A stretch of 46,694 nt of DNA from Chromatiales bacterium (GCA_022360905.1 JAKSBX010000194.1:1-46694), one strand, 5' to 3'; shown: positions 17,101 to 27,016, counted from the stretch's first letter. Numbers and translations: made by a program. The notes: generated by a model not told the origin, from the letters alone.

Positions 17101-17550
17101 ATTCTAAACATTCTTGAAGAGGCCGAGATCGACGCTGACCTGCTGGAACTCGAGATTACGGAAACCACCATCATGAACGATCCCGAGCATATGTCGGAGA
17201 TACTCAATCGCCTACGGGATATCGGCATCAAACTGGCTATAGATGACTTCGGCACGGGCTACTCATCCCTCTCCTACCTGAAAGCCCTGCCGATCTCCAA
17301 ACTGAAAATCGATCAATCCTTTGTGCGGGACATCCCCTCCGACCCGGATGACATAGCAATCACCCGCGCCATCATCGCCCTGGGTGAGAGTCTGCAGATG
17401 CAGGTGATTGCCGAAGGGGTGGAGACCGAGGCTCAAGCCGACTTCCTGAAAACTGAAGGCTGCTATCTGGCGCAAGGGTTTCTCTATGCGAAACCGATGA
17501 AATCCGAGGATCTGGACCACTACATATCATCGCTCCAGAGTGAATCCTGA
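14116..17550 (+). CDS. Membrane sensor: substrate-binding domain, PAS x3, GGDEF, EAL
   Basis: A 1144-residue protein. Order: N-terminal signal/anchor (about 8-30), periplasmic SBP_bac_3 amino-acid-type binding domain (about 42-258), one transmembrane helix (about 275-292), coiled coil (about 295-335), a PAS_3 domain (about 340-450), a second PAS (about 456-575), a third PAS (about 577-700), GGDEF (about 710-875) and EAL (about 885-1135). The GGDEF loop is intact (IGGDEF), and EAL has GVEALVRW, ETT, DDFGTGYSSL and IAEGVETEAQ, so both diguanylate cyclase and c-di-GMP phosphodiesterase chemistry may be possible. The third PAS carries an unusual CY-x3-HH-x3-PC-x2-EDHPCPL cluster. Start chosen for AAGGGA before ATG. 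Monocistronic with a terminator. Confidence 0.92.
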   Translation: MNNKGNPLITVFFVLALSISLGRSGWYVLAESQLQAQQSSHLIAAVPRSFPPQYAVDKQGRPYGFAIDVMNAVVEQAGMTVEYQIHETWQGAHQAIKAGQAVLIPNMGITPDRQTYADFSAPIETFSVSLFVRAETETIRSMQDLANHQVGVINGNVAIKLLADKQLKLKYFDQLSEALIELLSGQIDALAYPDPVVWRYTQQLGLDDHIRKLQPSLTEIKRAIAVRKGETALLRRLNQALGTLIQTDRFKDIYSRWYAKPAPYWNTQRTLLAMSLLLMLVAIGMLVWRFRSLQRLNRRLTAETEMRRDAETQLQQLNADLEETVRHQTEGLAEAQRMGKMGSWVLNLQQDSLEWSDETFRIFEVDPERFAATYERFLETVHPDDREKVNNAYLSSLEDQHGYEIEHRLLFGDGRIKWVKEQCETQFDSHGLPIISRGTVQDITEHKAAERQLALTQHALDHISEAAYLIMPDGHFKYVNPSACETLGYSKEELMTKSIMDIDPSYSTDDFFKINRKLIEAGSLRFETTHQHRDGHTIPVEIVATHIRFEDEELSFAIVRDISEIKSAQQEIQRQHALLQQVIDGVSDPILMINSDYTVQLMNHAARAAAPAKALASAQPKCYAISHHIDQPCQGEDHPCPLNQVIRSKKTAKVVHSHPGQDGTTRTFELLANPLFDKQGNISGIIESGRDITDYLSVVDQLKKNQLRLDHIAHHDPLTGMPNRLLFVDRLQQAIFKAKRNNKMVALLFIDLDRFKQINDSFGHPTGDLILKEAAIRLKTMIREVDTIARIGGDEFTVILDQINQTQDIVKIVEKLLGAFSQGFKILDKELFLSSSIGISIYPQDSDDPNTLIRNADSAMYKAKELGRNAYSFYTAEMTSLAFERLMMENSLRKALSMQELVLHYQPQIDIRSGRVIGVEALVRWQHPELGLLPPARFIPLAEESGLIRPIGEWILRQACLQAGKWRAQGFSPERISVNCNLSAGQLNSEHFIQAILNILEEAEIDADLLELEITETTIMNDPEHMSEILNRLRDIGIKLAIDDFGTGYSSLSYLKALPISKLKIDQSFVRDIPSDPDDIAITRAIIALGESLQMQVIAEGVETEAQADFLKTEGCYLAQGFLYAKPMKSEDLDHYISSLQSES

Positions 17551-17569
17551 ACAGTTACCCAAAACTGAG

Positions 17570-17592
17570 AAAGCCCCAGTCGATGGGGCTTT
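17570..17592 (+). terminator. Terminator of the GGDEF/EAL sensor gene
   Basis: AAAGCCCCA and TGGGGCTTT form a 9-bp stem around GTCGA, 20 bp after the stop. The U-tract is only TTT, so its efficiency may be moderate. Confidence 0.65.
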
Positions 17593-17689
17593 CGGGATGA
17601 CACTTCAATAAAAACGCTTATACGAATGGCACTTACTTAAGGTATTTACGCCCCAGTTTTACTGCAGAAGTCGGGCCAGCCAAAAAGAT

Positions 17690-17775
17690 TAACCGCAAAC
17701 CTACGCAATAGAGGCTGCAATGTGAAAGTTATTCGCGGCTTTTTGCGGTGATTGGCGTTCATTTGCGGTTTATTC
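17690..17775. repeat. TTTGCGG-type intergenic repeat, copy A
   Basis: Contains AACCGCAAACCTACGC, a central GCAATGTGAAA, then TTGCGGTGATTGGCGTTC and ATTTGCGGTTTATTC. It matches 32352-32435 along its length with scattered substitutions. It lies between the convergent sensor and ssb genes. Confidence 0.75.
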
Positions 17776-17811
17776 TTTTAAGTTAAGTACCATTCACGCT
17801 TATGCCGGTCT

Positions 17812-18267
17812 TCAGAACGGAATATCGTCGTCAAAATCGTTGTCAGGCATGGAACTGGGGGCTGATGCCGGTGCCGATTGAGGTCTGGACATCCCCTGGG
17901 ACTGGGGTGCGTCAAAGGAGGCACTGCCGCCCCGACTGTCGAGCATCTGCATCTCACTGGCGACGATCTCTGTGGTGTAGCGGTCCTGGCCATCCTGACC
18001 CTGCCACTTGCGGGTACGCAGACTCCCCTCCACATAGACCTTGGAACCCTTTTTCAGATACTCACCGGCAATCTCACCCAGACGATTGAAAAACACCACC
18101 CGGTGCCATTCGGTCCGCTCCTGCTGCTCGCCGGTGTTCTTGTCCTTCCAGCTCTCGGAGGTAGCCAGGGTGACATTGGTGACCGCACCGCCGCTCGGCA
18201 TGTAGCGGGTCTCCGGGTCCTTACCCAGGTTACCGATGAGTATTACTTTGTTGATTCCTCGTGCCAT
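17812..18267 (-). CDS. ssb: Single-stranded DNA-binding protein
   Basis: A 151-residue protein that binds single-stranded DNA as a tetramer in replication, recombination and repair. The OB fold starts [22 protein letters not shown] and ends near residue 110. The linker is Gln/Ser/Pro/Ala-rich, and the acidic tip DFDDDIPF recruits partner proteins such as RecO, PriA and exonuclease I. The start at 18267 follows the family and a GGAG 8 nt upstream; a longer in-frame extension has no support. It lies 61 bp downstream of the MFS gene and is divergently linked to uvrA through it, an order common in gammaproteobacteria. Confidence 0.97.
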   Translation of the reverse strand: MARGINKVILIGNLGKDPETRYMPSGGAVTNVTLATSESWKDKNTGEQQERTEWHRVVFFNRLGEIAGEYLKKGSKVYVEGSLRTRKWQGQDGQDRYTTEIVASEMQMLDSRGGSASFDAPQSQGMSRPQSAPASAPSSMPDNDFDDDIPF

Positions 18268-18328
18268 CTCATTATCTCCACAGCAGGTTAAAGCTCCTTC
18301 CGCTGGAGCCAAATTCGGCTAGTGTACC

Positions 18329-19711
18329 TCACCCTTGCACGGCATATCCATCCAGAACCTGCTGATCGACCACCTGCAGATCGACTTTGAGATAGGCGAC
18401 ACCATCCTCGGCGATGATCACCGCATCATCGACCCCTTCGATGGCCATCAGTTTGGCCGACAGGCTTGAAACCTCCGACTCATCCAGCTTGCCTACCGGT
18501 AACAGGTAGTTGCTCAGATAGCTCGGATCGGGCATGCCACGGGCGACCAGCAACCAGACCAGCGCCATCACACCACACAGCAGAAATACCCCCTCGTTAC
18601 CATAGTGGGTATGTATCCAGCCCCCCAGGGCGCCCCCAAGAAAGGCACCGATGAACTGGGAACTCGAGTAGACCCCCATGGCGGTCCCTTTGCGCTCGCC
18701 AGGTGCTGCTTTGGCAATCAACGAGGGCAGGGTCGCTTCAAGTAGATTGAAGGCGGTGAAAAAGATGAACAGACCGACAACCAGCACCAGCAACTGCTGA
18801 CTGAAACCGTAGAGTAACCCCGAGGCCAGGGCCAGGGCGGCGATACCACCGAGAAACACCGGGCGCATACGCCGGCGGCTTTCGGCAATGATCACGAAGG
18901 GCACCATCATCACCATCGACAGCAGCATCACCGGCAGATAGATCTGCCAATGGGATTCACTGGCCATCCCCAGATCCCGCAACGACAGCGGGTAGGCGAG
19001 AAACATGGCGGTGAGGGTCATATGCAGGGTCAAGATACCCAGGTCGAGGCGCAGCAGTTCCGGGTCGGCCAGCACCTTGCCAAATTGGCCCGGCACCGCT
19101 TCCGCATCCCGATGGAAATGACTCTCGCTTGGTGTCGGCACCACGAACAGTACAATGGCGATGCCGCCCAATGCTAGAACTGCTGTCAGCCAGAAGATAC
19201 CGGGCACGCCGATCCAGCTGTTGAGGATAGGCCCAAGAATCAGCGCGACCGCGAATGCAAAACCGATACTGATGCCGATAATCGCCATCATGCGCAAGCG
19301 TCGCTGCTCGCGACTGAGATCCGCCGCCAACGCCATGATCACGGCGGCGATCGCACCGCTACCCTGCAGCGCTCGTCCCAGAATGATGCCGTAGATGGTT
19401 TCCGAGCTCGCGGCAACCACACTGCCCAGAGCAAACACCAGTAGACCACCGATCAGAACCGGTTTACGACCGATCCGATCGGACAGCATACCGAAGGGGA
19501 TCTGCAACAGCGCCTGGGTGAGACCGTAGATGCCGATGGCGATGCCGACCAGCAGAGGCGTCACATCCGGCAGCCCCTCCGCATACAGGGCGAAGACCGG
19601 CAAGATGAGAAACAACCCCAGCATTCGCAGGGAAAAGAGACCGGAGAGGGAGTAGGCGGCTCGTCGTTCAGTTGCATTCAGGCCTGAGCCATTCCCCCGC
19701 TTGTTACTCAT
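18329..19711 (-). CDS. YajR-like major facilitator transporter with C-terminal soluble domain
   Basis: A 460-residue inner membrane protein with 12 predicted helices to about residue 390. MFS motif A appears as GMLSDRIGRKPVLI near residue 74. Residues about 405-460 form a small alpha-beta domain (LDESEVSSLSAKLMAIEGVDDAVIIAEDGVAYLKVDL) like the ferredoxin-fold YAM domain of Escherichia coli YajR. Substrate is unknown; drug or metabolite efflux by proton antiport is the usual guess. The uvrA-MFS-ssb cluster is conserved in Pseudomonas and relatives, so the transporter may be a stable housekeeping neighbour and not a DNA repair gene. Confidence 0.88.
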   Translation of the reverse strand: MSNKRGNGSGLNATERRAAYSLSGLFSLRMLGLFLILPVFALYAEGLPDVTPLLVGIAIGIYGLTQALLQIPFGMLSDRIGRKPVLIGGLLVFALGSVVAASSETIYGIILGRALQGSGAIAAVIMALAADLSREQRRLRMMAIIGISIGFAFAVALILGPILNSWIGVPGIFWLTAVLALGGIAIVLFVVPTPSESHFHRDAEAVPGQFGKVLADPELLRLDLGILTLHMTLTAMFLAYPLSLRDLGMASESHWQIYLPVMLLSMVMMVPFVIIAESRRRMRPVFLGGIAALALASGLLYGFSQQLLVLVVGLFIFFTAFNLLEATLPSLIAKAAPGERKGTAMGVYSSSQFIGAFLGGALGGWIHTHYGNEGVFLLCGVMALVWLLVARGMPDPSYLSNYLLPVGKLDESEVSSLSAKLMAIEGVDDAVIIAEDGVAYLKVDLQVVDQQVLDGYAVQG

Positions 19712-19764
19712 TGCTAAGTCACTTTGCCAGTCGATAAAAAGAGGGCGTATAGTATCAGGTTCGC

Positions 19765-19788
19765 TTAGGGACTGTTAACAGGCCCTGA
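19765..19788. repeat. Symmetric copy of the GTTAAC motif before uvrA
   Basis: TTAGGGACTGTTAACAG runs into GCCCTGA, making a near-perfect palindrome centred on GTTAAC, as if two inverted ends of the element were joined. It lies in the uvrA/MFS divergent promoter region. It does not fit LexA spacing. Confidence 0.5.
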
Positions 19789-19816
19789 TTCACTGCAGTA
19801 TTACCACGACGATATT

Positions 19817-22639
19817 ATGGACACCATCAGTATTCGCGGCGCCCGCACCCACAACCTGCAAAACATCGACCTGGATCTGCCACGAGACAAATTGATCGTG
19901 TTCACCGGACTCTCCGGTTCCGGTAAATCCTCGTTGGCCTTCGATACCATCTACGCCGAGGGCCAGCGTCGTTATGTGGAATCCCTCTCCGCCTACGCCA
20001 GACAGTTTCTCTCATTGATGGAGAAACCGGATGTAGACCATATCGAGGGACTCTCCCCGGCCATCTCCATCGAGCAGAAGACCACCTCACACAACCCCCG
20101 CTCCACAGTGGGTACGATCACCGAGATCTACGACTATCTGCGGCTGCTGTTCGCCCGTGTCGGCACACCCAGATGTCCTGAGCACGACACCACCCTGGAA
20201 GCCCAGAGCATCAGCCAGATGGTCGATCAGGTGGTGGCCTTGCCCGAGGGGGAGCGGTTGATGATGCTGGCGCCGGTGATCCAGGAACGCAAGGGTGAGC
20301 ACCACAAACTGCTGCAGGAGCTGCATGCCCAGGGATTCATCCGCGCACGCATCGACGGCGAAGTGTTCGAACTCGACGATACCCCCACCCTGGAGCTGCA
20401 TAAAAAACACACCATCGAGGTGGTGGTGGACCGTTTCAAGGTACGGCCGGATCTGAAAACCCGCCTGGCCGAGTCCTTTGAAACCGCACTCAATCTGGCG
20501 GACGGCCTGGTACGGGTCGCCTGGATGAACGGCAGCGAGCAGGAGTTGGTATTCTCCTCGCGGTTCGCCTGCCCCCACTGCGGCTACAGCCTGACCGAAC
20601 TGGAACCCAGGCTGTTCTCGTTCAACAATCCGGTTGGCGCCTGTCCAACCTGCGACGGTCTGGGCATCGAACAGTTCTTCGACCCGGAAAAGGTGGTTGC
20701 TCATCCGGAACTCTCCCTGGCGGGTGGTGCGGTACGCAGCTGGGACAGACGCAACGCCTACTACTTCCAGATGATCTCCTCGCTGGGCCGGCATCTGAAG
20801 TTCGATCCGGAAACCCCCTGGAAAAAGCTGCCCAAGAAGATTCAGAAAATCATCCTCCACGGCAGTGGCAGTGAAGCGATCGAGTTCAGCTATCACAACG
20901 AGCGGGGGCGTTCGGTCAAGAAACGTCACCCCTTCGAGGGCATCATACCCAACATGCAGCGCCGCTACCGGGAGACCGAATCGAATGCGGTGCGCGAGGA
21001 GCTGACCCGCTATATCTCAAGCCAGCCCTGCCCCGATTGCGAAGGCACCCGACTCAATCAGGCGGCACGGCATGTGTTCATCAAAGAGCATACCCTGCCC
21101 GAGCTCACCCGGATGCCGATCGGCCAGGTGAAAAAGAGCTTCGGCGCCCTCAAGCTACCGGGCAAACGGGGCAAGATCGCCGCCAAGATCCTCAAGGAGA
21201 TCGACCAGCGCCTCCACTTCCTGGTCAATGTGGGACTGGACTATCTGACCCTCGACCGCAGCGCCGAAACCCTCTCCGGGGGCGAGGCCCAGCGGATCCG
21301 TCTGGCCAGCCAGATCGGCGCTGGCCTGGTCGGTGTCATGTATGTGCTGGACGAGCCCTCGATCGGCCTGCATCAGCGAGACAACCAACGCCTGCTCGAC
21401 ACCCTGACCTATCTCAGGGATCTGGGTAACACGGTGATCGTGGTGGAGCATGACGAGGAGGCGATCCGCAGTGCGGATCATGTGGTGGATATCGGCCCCG
21501 GCGCCGGGGTTCATGGCGGCAAGATCATCGCCCAGGGCAACGCCGGTCAGATCTCAAAAAGTAAGGGTTCACTGACCGGCGAATACCTGAGTGGCAAACG
21601 TTGCATCGAGATTCCCGAACGTACGACCGAGATCGACGAGCTGCGCAAACTGGAACTTCTGGGCGCCACCGGCAACAACCTCAAAGAGGTGGATCTGGTG
21701 ATTCCGGTGGGCAGTTTCTGCTGCATCACCGGGGTATCCGGTTCCGGCAAATCGACCCTGATCAACGACACCCTCTACCCGATCTGCGCGGCCGCCCTGA
21801 ATAAAGCCAATACCAGCCCCTCCCCCTACAAAACCATCAACGGTTTGGAACACTACGACAAGGTGGTGGACATCGACCAGAGCCCGATCGGCCGCACACC
21901 CAGATCCAATCCGGCCACCTACACCGGACTCTTCACACCGATCCGAGAGCTGTTTGCCGGCACCCCGGAAGCCCGCTCCCGGGGCTATACCCCGGGGCGA
22001 TTCAGTTTCAACGTGAAGGGGGGTCGCTGCGAGGCCTGTAGCGGCGATGGAGTGATCAAGGTGGAGATGCACTTTCTCCCAGACATCTATGTGCAGTGCG
22101 ATGTCTGTAAAGGCAAGCGCTACAACCGGGAGACCCTGGAGATCCACTACAAGGGCAAGACCATCGACGAAGTGCTGAACATGACCGTGGAAGAAGCGTT
22201 GGACTTTTTCGATGCGGTACCGGTGATCAAGCGCAAACTGCAGACCCTGATGGATGTGGGACTCTCCTACATCTCCCTGGGACAGAATGCCACCACCCTC
22301 TCCGGCGGTGAGGCCCAGCGGGTGAAACTCTCCCGAGAGCTATCCAAGCGGGATACCGGCAACACCCTCTATATCCTCGACGAACCGACCACCGGCCTCC
22401 ACTTCCACGACGTCAACCACCTGCTTGAGGTACTGCACCGTCTGCGCAACCATGGCAATACGGTGGTGGTGATCGAGCACAACCTGGATGTCATCAAGAC
22501 GGCGGACTGGATCATCGACCTGGGGCCTGAGGGGGGTGACAAAGGAGGCGAGATCATTGCCCAGGGCACACCTCAACGGCTAACCAAGACCCGGGGTTCC
22601 CACACAGGGAAGTTTCTCAAAAAGCTGCTGGCCAAGTAG
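19817..22639 (+). CDS. uvrA: Excinuclease ABC subunit A
   Basis: A 940-residue DNA damage recognition ATPase of nucleotide excision repair, which loads UvrB on lesions. Two ABC ATPase modules are visible: Walker [15 protein letters not shown] near residue 31 and [14 protein letters not shown] near residue 640; signatures [17 protein letters not shown] and [16 protein letters not shown]; and zinc-binding CPHCGYS...CPTCDG (near 253) and CEACSGDG...CDVCKG (near 738). Length matches E. coli UvrA. The ATG has no strong ribosome binding site. No convincing LexA box (CTG-N10-CAG) was seen in the 105-bp divergent spacer, so SOS control is not supported here. Confidence 0.98.
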   Translation: MDTISIRGARTHNLQNIDLDLPRDKLIVFTGLSGSGKSSLAFDTIYAEGQRRYVESLSAYARQFLSLMEKPDVDHIEGLSPAISIEQKTTSHNPRSTVGTITEIYDYLRLLFARVGTPRCPEHDTTLEAQSISQMVDQVVALPEGERLMMLAPVIQERKGEHHKLLQELHAQGFIRARIDGEVFELDDTPTLELHKKHTIEVVVDRFKVRPDLKTRLAESFETALNLADGLVRVAWMNGSEQELVFSSRFACPHCGYSLTELEPRLFSFNNPVGACPTCDGLGIEQFFDPEKVVAHPELSLAGGAVRSWDRRNAYYFQMISSLGRHLKFDPETPWKKLPKKIQKIILHGSGSEAIEFSYHNERGRSVKKRHPFEGIIPNMQRRYRETESNAVREELTRYISSQPCPDCEGTRLNQAARHVFIKEHTLPELTRMPIGQVKKSFGALKLPGKRGKIAAKILKEIDQRLHFLVNVGLDYLTLDRSAETLSGGEAQRIRLASQIGAGLVGVMYVLDEPSIGLHQRDNQRLLDTLTYLRDLGNTVIVVEHDEEAIRSADHVVDIGPGAGVHGGKIIAQGNAGQISKSKGSLTGEYLSGKRCIEIPERTTEIDELRKLELLGATGNNLKEVDLVIPVGSFCCITGVSGSGKSTLINDTLYPICAAALNKANTSPSPYKTINGLEHYDKVVDIDQSPIGRTPRSNPATYTGLFTPIRELFAGTPEARSRGYTPGRFSFNVKGGRCEACSGDGVIKVEMHFLPDIYVQCDVCKGKRYNRETLEIHYKGKTIDEVLNMTVEEALDFFDAVPVIKRKLQTLMDVGLSYISLGQNATTLSGGEAQRVKLSRELSKRDTGNTLYILDEPTTGLHFHDVNHLLEVLHRLRNHGNTVVVIEHNLDVIKTADWIIDLGPEGGDKGGEIIAQGTPQRLTKTRGSHTGKFLKKLLAK

Positions 22640-22644
22640 TCCGG

Positions 22645-24564
22645 TCAAGGCGTTTCATAGGCGCCGAGGTCAGGGGTCGCATCCCGCGGATTACCCAGAA
22701 TGTCCGTGGTGGAGGCCGAAAGGGTTGTCCCCCGGCTCCTTGCCACGGAGTCAACCGCGAGACGCAGATCATCGGGAGCATCGAGAAAGCGGGGGTCGGC
22801 GGCTGAGGCCATACCATCCAGACCGGTGGTTCCGCTGTCGAAGCTGGCACCGAAACAGAGATTGCTATTGACCAGCTGATAGGCATCGGCGCTCAGATCG
22901 AAATCGTAACAGCTATTACCTGACTGGGGATTGGCGAAGTAACCGATGTTGTTGGTCACCACATAATCTCCGCCCCGCTCACCGACATAGTAAGCCCGAC
23001 CACTCGCACTACCGCCGAAGTAGACACTGTTGTTTCGCACCACCGTACCACTGACATCCAGGTCAGGTGCAACGGTTGACCGATTGGGTGAGGCAATACC
23101 GGTCGCCCCACCGATCAGGGTCTGAACCACAATGTTGTTTTCGATGATACAGTCGACACAGCTGGCGACACCGATCGCAAGATTGCCCACATTACGCACC
23201 AGATTACCCCGTATGACTGCACTCTGATGGCTCTCTGTGGTCGATCCCGCCGCATCCACGGTCAGGCCCCAACAACCTGGTGAGGGATTACGCTCCTCGA
23301 TCAGATTGTTTTCAATCAACAGATTGACCGTGTTGTCATTGTGCGCCACCAGACTGGTGCCGACACACTGATCATTGGCATCCAAAGCGGAATCACTCAA
23401 CCAGTTACCCCGCACGATACCATCGCTTTTCATCTGGCTCAGATAGACGTTATGTTGTAGCGCACTGGCATTCAACCAGCCATTGTTGTGAAAACGGTTG
23501 CGCTCCAACCGGGTACGATGTGTGCCGCCCAACCAACCCATTACCCCATTGTCATGAATCTGCGAGTCACTGAGCGTGATATCGCCACTCTCCAGGTCGT
23601 TGCTGTTGAGATAGACCCCGATACCAAATCCGTCCACTTCCAGACACTGCATCACAACCTGGTTGATGTTACGAAACAGAAACAGCCCAAACCCCTCACC
23701 ATCCTGACTCTGTTTGGAGAGTTGAAGATTATGGATCTGGATACCTTGCCAACTCAGCTGATCATCGCTCGGATCGAAAACCAGGCCATTGACGCTCCCA
23801 TCCTGAGTGATCCTGATCGTCGGTCTCGCCTGAGCCGGATCGCCATAGTCCTGCAGCGTGCAAGGTGTATCACTGCGACATCCTGATGCATTCAACTGCA
23901 GAGCCGTGTCGCTATGCCAGACGCCACCACGACAGAAGGCCAGCTCACTCCCGGCATTGAAGGCGGCTATTGCTGCCGTAATAGAACGCTTGGGCGATAG
24001 GGCGCTCCCGACATTGGCATCGTCTCCTGGAGTGCAATCCGTATCGGCGCCACGCTGACAATCACAGAGATGAATCACCTTATCACCCCGATCACTGGCA
24101 GTAGCCGGACACAGGTCAAGATCCGGCCCAAAATCCGGAAGTGCTGCAAGCTGTTGAGGATTGACTGTGATGATCACACGATCACTTACCCTATCCCCCG
24201 CATCGTCGGTAATCGTTAAAGAGAACTCCAGATTTTCATAGCTGAAAACTGAAGGCGCTGTAAAGCTGGCCACCGCCTGATCAGCATTGGTCAGGTTTAT
24301 GGCTGACCCACTGAGTTGTGTCCATTGGTATTCAACCACCGAGCCATCACTATCGCTGCCGCTACCGGTGAGTGTGACACTTTGACCTGCAGTAACCGTC
24401 TGATCTGAACCCGCATCAACCTGTGGTGGTGTATTGATCACCGGCGTGGGCTGATCAGTTCCATCACCAGCATCTGTGTCACTGTCACTCTCTCCACCAC
24501 CACCGCCACAAGCTGACATCAATGAGAACAACAACAGCATGGTCATCCGCCTTGCCCGGCTCAT
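22645..24564 (-). CDS. Lipoprotein with PKD-like domain and right-handed beta-helix
   Basis: A 639-residue protein. The N-terminus is a lipoprotein signal with lipobox LMSAC (Cys19) and a glycine-rich linker. Residues about 48-135 form an Ig-like PKD/REJ domain (PPQVDAGSDQTVTAGQSVTLTGSGSDSDGSVVEYQW). Residues about 190-600 show repeating N-x-I/V and hydrophobic rungs typical of a right-handed parallel beta-helix (for example VVMQCLEVDGFGIGVYLNSN, IENNIVVQ, VVRNNSVYFG). The end, DILGNPRDATPDLGAYE, is the familiar tail of secreted beta-helix proteins. Polysaccharide binding or cleavage at the cell surface is likely; no catalytic residues can be assigned. Four bases separate its stop from that of uvrA. 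Confidence 0.85.
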   Translation of the reverse strand: MSRARRMTMLLLFSLMSACGGGGGESDSDTDAGDGTDQPTPVINTPPQVDAGSDQTVTAGQSVTLTGSGSDSDGSVVEYQWTQLSGSAINLTNADQAVASFTAPSVFSYENLEFSLTITDDAGDRVSDRVIITVNPQQLAALPDFGPDLDLCPATASDRGDKVIHLCDCQRGADTDCTPGDDANVGSALSPKRSITAAIAAFNAGSELAFCRGGVWHSDTALQLNASGCRSDTPCTLQDYGDPAQARPTIRITQDGSVNGLVFDPSDDQLSWQGIQIHNLQLSKQSQDGEGFGLFLFRNINQVVMQCLEVDGFGIGVYLNSNDLESGDITLSDSQIHDNGVMGWLGGTHRTRLERNRFHNNGWLNASALQHNVYLSQMKSDGIVRGNWLSDSALDANDQCVGTSLVAHNDNTVNLLIENNLIEERNPSPGCWGLTVDAAGSTTESHQSAVIRGNLVRNVGNLAIGVASCVDCIIENNIVVQTLIGGATGIASPNRSTVAPDLDVSGTVVRNNSVYFGGSASGRAYYVGERGGDYVVTNNIGYFANPQSGNSCYDFDLSADAYQLVNSNLCFGASFDSGTTGLDGMASAADPRFLDAPDDLRLAVDSVARSRGTTLSASTTDILGNPRDATPDLGAYETP

Positions 24565-24944
24565 TGAGTATCTCCTGATACGACCTCAGTCACCAACAGC
24601 TTCAACATCCTTAAACCCTTAAACAAATACTCCATCTCTTTATAGGTTAAGTGGCGAAACGCAAAATGACATCCCCAGGGCGAACCACTGATCAGTAAAT
24701 CGATACCGTCAAACTTAAAACCTGAAACCAGGAGATAAAATAGAATCCAGATTCCCAGGTAATAGGCAGAATCAACATTTCAACACAGATAAACAGCACG
24801 TTACGAACCCGCATCGGTAATGTTCACAATCGTTGTCAATGTAACGCTTTTTCCAAACGGACAAGCTTGTAAACTGCGACACAGGTCGGTCAGTGAACCA
24901 TTTCACGGCCTATTCAATCTCTGCAATCATGTAAGGAGACCATC
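24565..24944. other. Intergenic region before the GlsB-type gene
   Basis: No gene was found. A short inverted repeat GTGAA-CCAT-TTCAC (24893-24906) lies 39 bp before the start codon of the GlsB-like gene and could be an operator or part of the promoter. The ribosome binding site AAGGAG is clear. Otherwise nothing recognisable. Confidence 0.5.
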
Positions 24945-25193
24945 ATGGATTTGACCTCTCTTTTAGTTTTCCTGGCCATAGGCGCAGTCGCCGGCTGGCT
25001 GGCGGGCACTCTGATGAAAGGTGGCGGGTTTGGCCTGCTCGGTAATATTATTGTCGGTGTGATTGGTGCTTTTATCGGCGGTTTTGTTTTCAATCTTGTG
25101 GGAATCTCAGCAAGCGGCCTGCTCGGCTCACTGATCACAGCGGTTGCCGGTGCTGCTATTCTGTTGTTTGTGGTCAGTCTGATAAAAAAATAG
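24945..25193 (+). CDS. GlsB/YeaQ/YmgE family stress membrane protein
   Basis: An 82-residue protein with three membrane helices and glycine-rich packing motifs (AVAGWLAGTLMKGGGFGLLGNIIVGVIGAFIGGFVF). This is the transglycosylase-associated/GlsB family, small inner membrane proteins often induced in stationary phase or by envelope and acid stress. Biochemical function is not known. AAGGAG lies 7 nt upstream of ATG. Monocistronic; a weak AT-rich hairpin (25181-25203) overlaps the stop. Confidence 0.9.
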   Translation: MDLTSLLVFLAIGAVAGWLAGTLMKGGGFGLLGNIIVGVIGAFIGGFVFNLVGISASGLLGSLITAVAGAAILLFVVSLIKK

Positions 25194-25330
25194 ATCTTTT
25201 ATCTGCAACTGTTTTAGCGCAGATTCAATTTCGCTATAGACAACGGATATCCAGCCATCTTTTCAGGCTTGATATCCTTCAATCGATTTCACAGCTGTGC
25301 CGTTATCAAAATCAGCTAAGAAGATAGATA

Positions 25331-25509
25331 AAAGCCCCTCTCCCTTGATGGGAGAGGGGTTGGGGAGAGGGTGTACGCGAAGCGTTTCATCTGGCTAAAA
25401 GATAAAAAACTCACTGATCCTTCATTTTTTCGCGTTGATTTCTTATAAAGACTGAGGTGCCAATTCTCCCCCTCTCCCCCGGCCCCTCTCCCGCAAGGGG
25501 AGAGGGGAG
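25331..25509. repeat. C/T-rich dispersed repeat, copy 1 (about 180 bp)
   Basis: Starts AAAGCCCCTCTCCCTTGATG and ends with CCCCTCTCCCGCAAGGGGAG, so each end is itself a hairpin (CCCCTCTCCC with GGGAGAGGGG). Between them it is AT-rich. Almost the same sequence occurs at 30638-30842, where 20-odd extra bases are present. The region 25194-25594 holds no gene otherwise. Confidence 0.85.
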
Positions 25510-25594
25510 CTACTCTCTCCCTCTATGAGGCACACTGATGATTGGTGCTTTTTCCAACCTTCATCTTCTGCTTACCTCATCGCATCAGCTTACA

Positions 25595-26986
25595 CTAAGA
25601 AGCCAGTGTTATCGGATCATCCTCAATGGATTCAGCTTGAGGCATTTTCATCGTTACCAACTCCTCGGCACTGACTGGATGTATCGGTATGGTGTTATCC
25701 AGATCCGCCTTGGTCGCTCCCATCTTCACCGCCACCGCAAAACCCTGCATCATCTCATCCACATGATCACCGATCAGATGGATACCGACCACCCGCTCCT
25801 CATCACCACTACAGATCAACTTCATTGCCGTCGCCGTATCTCTCGATGAGAGGGCATGACGCATTGGTATGAACTCAGTCTGATAGACTTTGACCTTCTC
25901 ATGCCAGGCTCGCGCCTGAGTTTCAGTCAAACCGACCGTGGCAACCGGCGGATGTGAAAACACCACACTGGGTATGTTGTCGTAGTCGACCCGACTGTTC
26001 GGTTGATGATCGAACAGTCGATCCGCCAGACGACGACCGGCGGCAATGGCAACCGGAGTCAAGGGTGTCCGCCCGGTGATATCGCCAATGGCATAGATGC
26101 CGGGAATGTTGGTGTTCTGGTAATCGTCCGTCACCACAATACCGTTATCCAGCATCTCAACGCCAATATCAGCCAGATTCAGCTCTGCCGTGTTGGGTTT
26201 GCGTCCAACCGCCCAGATCACTTTGTCGAAGCCGCTCAACTGTTCACCCTGGCTTCCCTGAAGGGTAATGCCATTCGCATCTTGAACCAGACCGCTGACC
26301 TGAAAAGAGAGTTCTTGCTCCACGCCCTGCTTGGTCATTTCACTCATCAACACCTGGCTGAGCATGGGATCGAACATTTCAAGCAGACGTGACTCGAGGG
26401 CGACCAGAGTGACCTGGGACCCCAGCGCCGAGAGTACCCCGGCAAGTTCAACGCCGATATAACCACCACCGATAACCGCCACTTTTTCGGACTGCTCCTG
26501 CAGGGCAAAAAAACCATCGGAGGTGATCCCCAGCTCAGCGCCAGGTAGCGGTGGTACGATCGGTTGTCCACCGGTTGCAATCACAATATGATCAGCGGCA
26601 TAGATCTCGCCATTGACCTCGATCTCACCGGGTCCGACCAGACGGGCATAGCCCTTGAGGTGGGTCGCACCCAGCCGTTCAACATACTCATCCCAATAGC
26701 GATTGATACCGGCCACATAACTTTGCCGGCCCGCTACCAGTTTCGCCCAGTCGGTCCTGCCCCGTTGTGCGGTCACGCCATAGCCGCTCGCATCATCGAC
26801 CGCATGGGCCAACTCAGCTGCCGTCCACATTACCTTCTTAGGTACACAACCGTTATTCACGCAGGTACCGCCCAGCTTCCCCGGATCCACCACGGCGACC
26901 TTTCGGCCATGTTGCACCGCCCGTTCGGCCACGGCCAAGCCACCACTGCCACCACCGATGGCGATCAAATCAAAATGTCTGCTCAT
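25595..26986 (-). CDS. gor: Glutathione-disulfide reductase (first paralogue)
   Basis: A 463-residue FAD/NADPH flavoenzyme that reduces oxidised glutathione. FAD-binding [13 protein letters not shown] is near residue 11. The redox disulfide is in [16 protein letters not shown], the NADPH-binding motif is [11 protein letters not shown] near residue 170 and the second FAD motif is [21 protein letters not shown]. The C-terminal [11 protein letters not shown] carries the active-site His-Glu pair. The start at 26986 is chosen because GGTGAG lies 4 nt upstream; an earlier ATG has no site. It follows the peroxiredoxin-glutaredoxin gene by 66 bp, with a hairpin between, so it can regenerate glutathione for that enzyme. 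Residues after the [11 protein letters not shown] motif extend to a short extra tail. Confidence 0.93.
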   Translation of the reverse strand: MSRHFDLIAIGGGSGGLAVAERAVQHGRKVAVVDPGKLGGTCVNNGCVPKKVMWTAAELAHAVDDASGYGVTAQRGRTDWAKLVAGRQSYVAGINRYWDEYVERLGATHLKGYARLVGPGEIEVNGEIYAADHIVIATGGQPIVPPLPGAELGITSDGFFALQEQSEKVAVIGGGYIGVELAGVLSALGSQVTLVALESRLLEMFDPMLSQVLMSEMTKQGVEQELSFQVSGLVQDANGITLQGSQGEQLSGFDKVIWAVGRKPNTAELNLADIGVEMLDNGIVVTDDYQNTNIPGIYAIGDITGRTPLTPVAIAAGRRLADRLFDHQPNSRVDYDNIPSVVFSHPPVATVGLTETQARAWHEKVKVYQTEFIPMRHALSSRDTATAMKLICSGDEERVVGIHLIGDHVDEMMQGFAVAVKMGATKADLDNTIPIHPVSAEELVTMKMPQAESIEDDPITLAS

Positions 26987-27016
26987 ACTGCTCACCAATA
27001 TCCTGCTAAGAGGGTT

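Noticed and set aside
19712-19816. LexA box for uvrA
   Set aside because: CTG and CAG triplets are present but none has the required 10-bp spacing.
20087-20929. 280-residue open frame antisense to uvrA
   Set aside because: Shadow of uvrA; no family resemblance.
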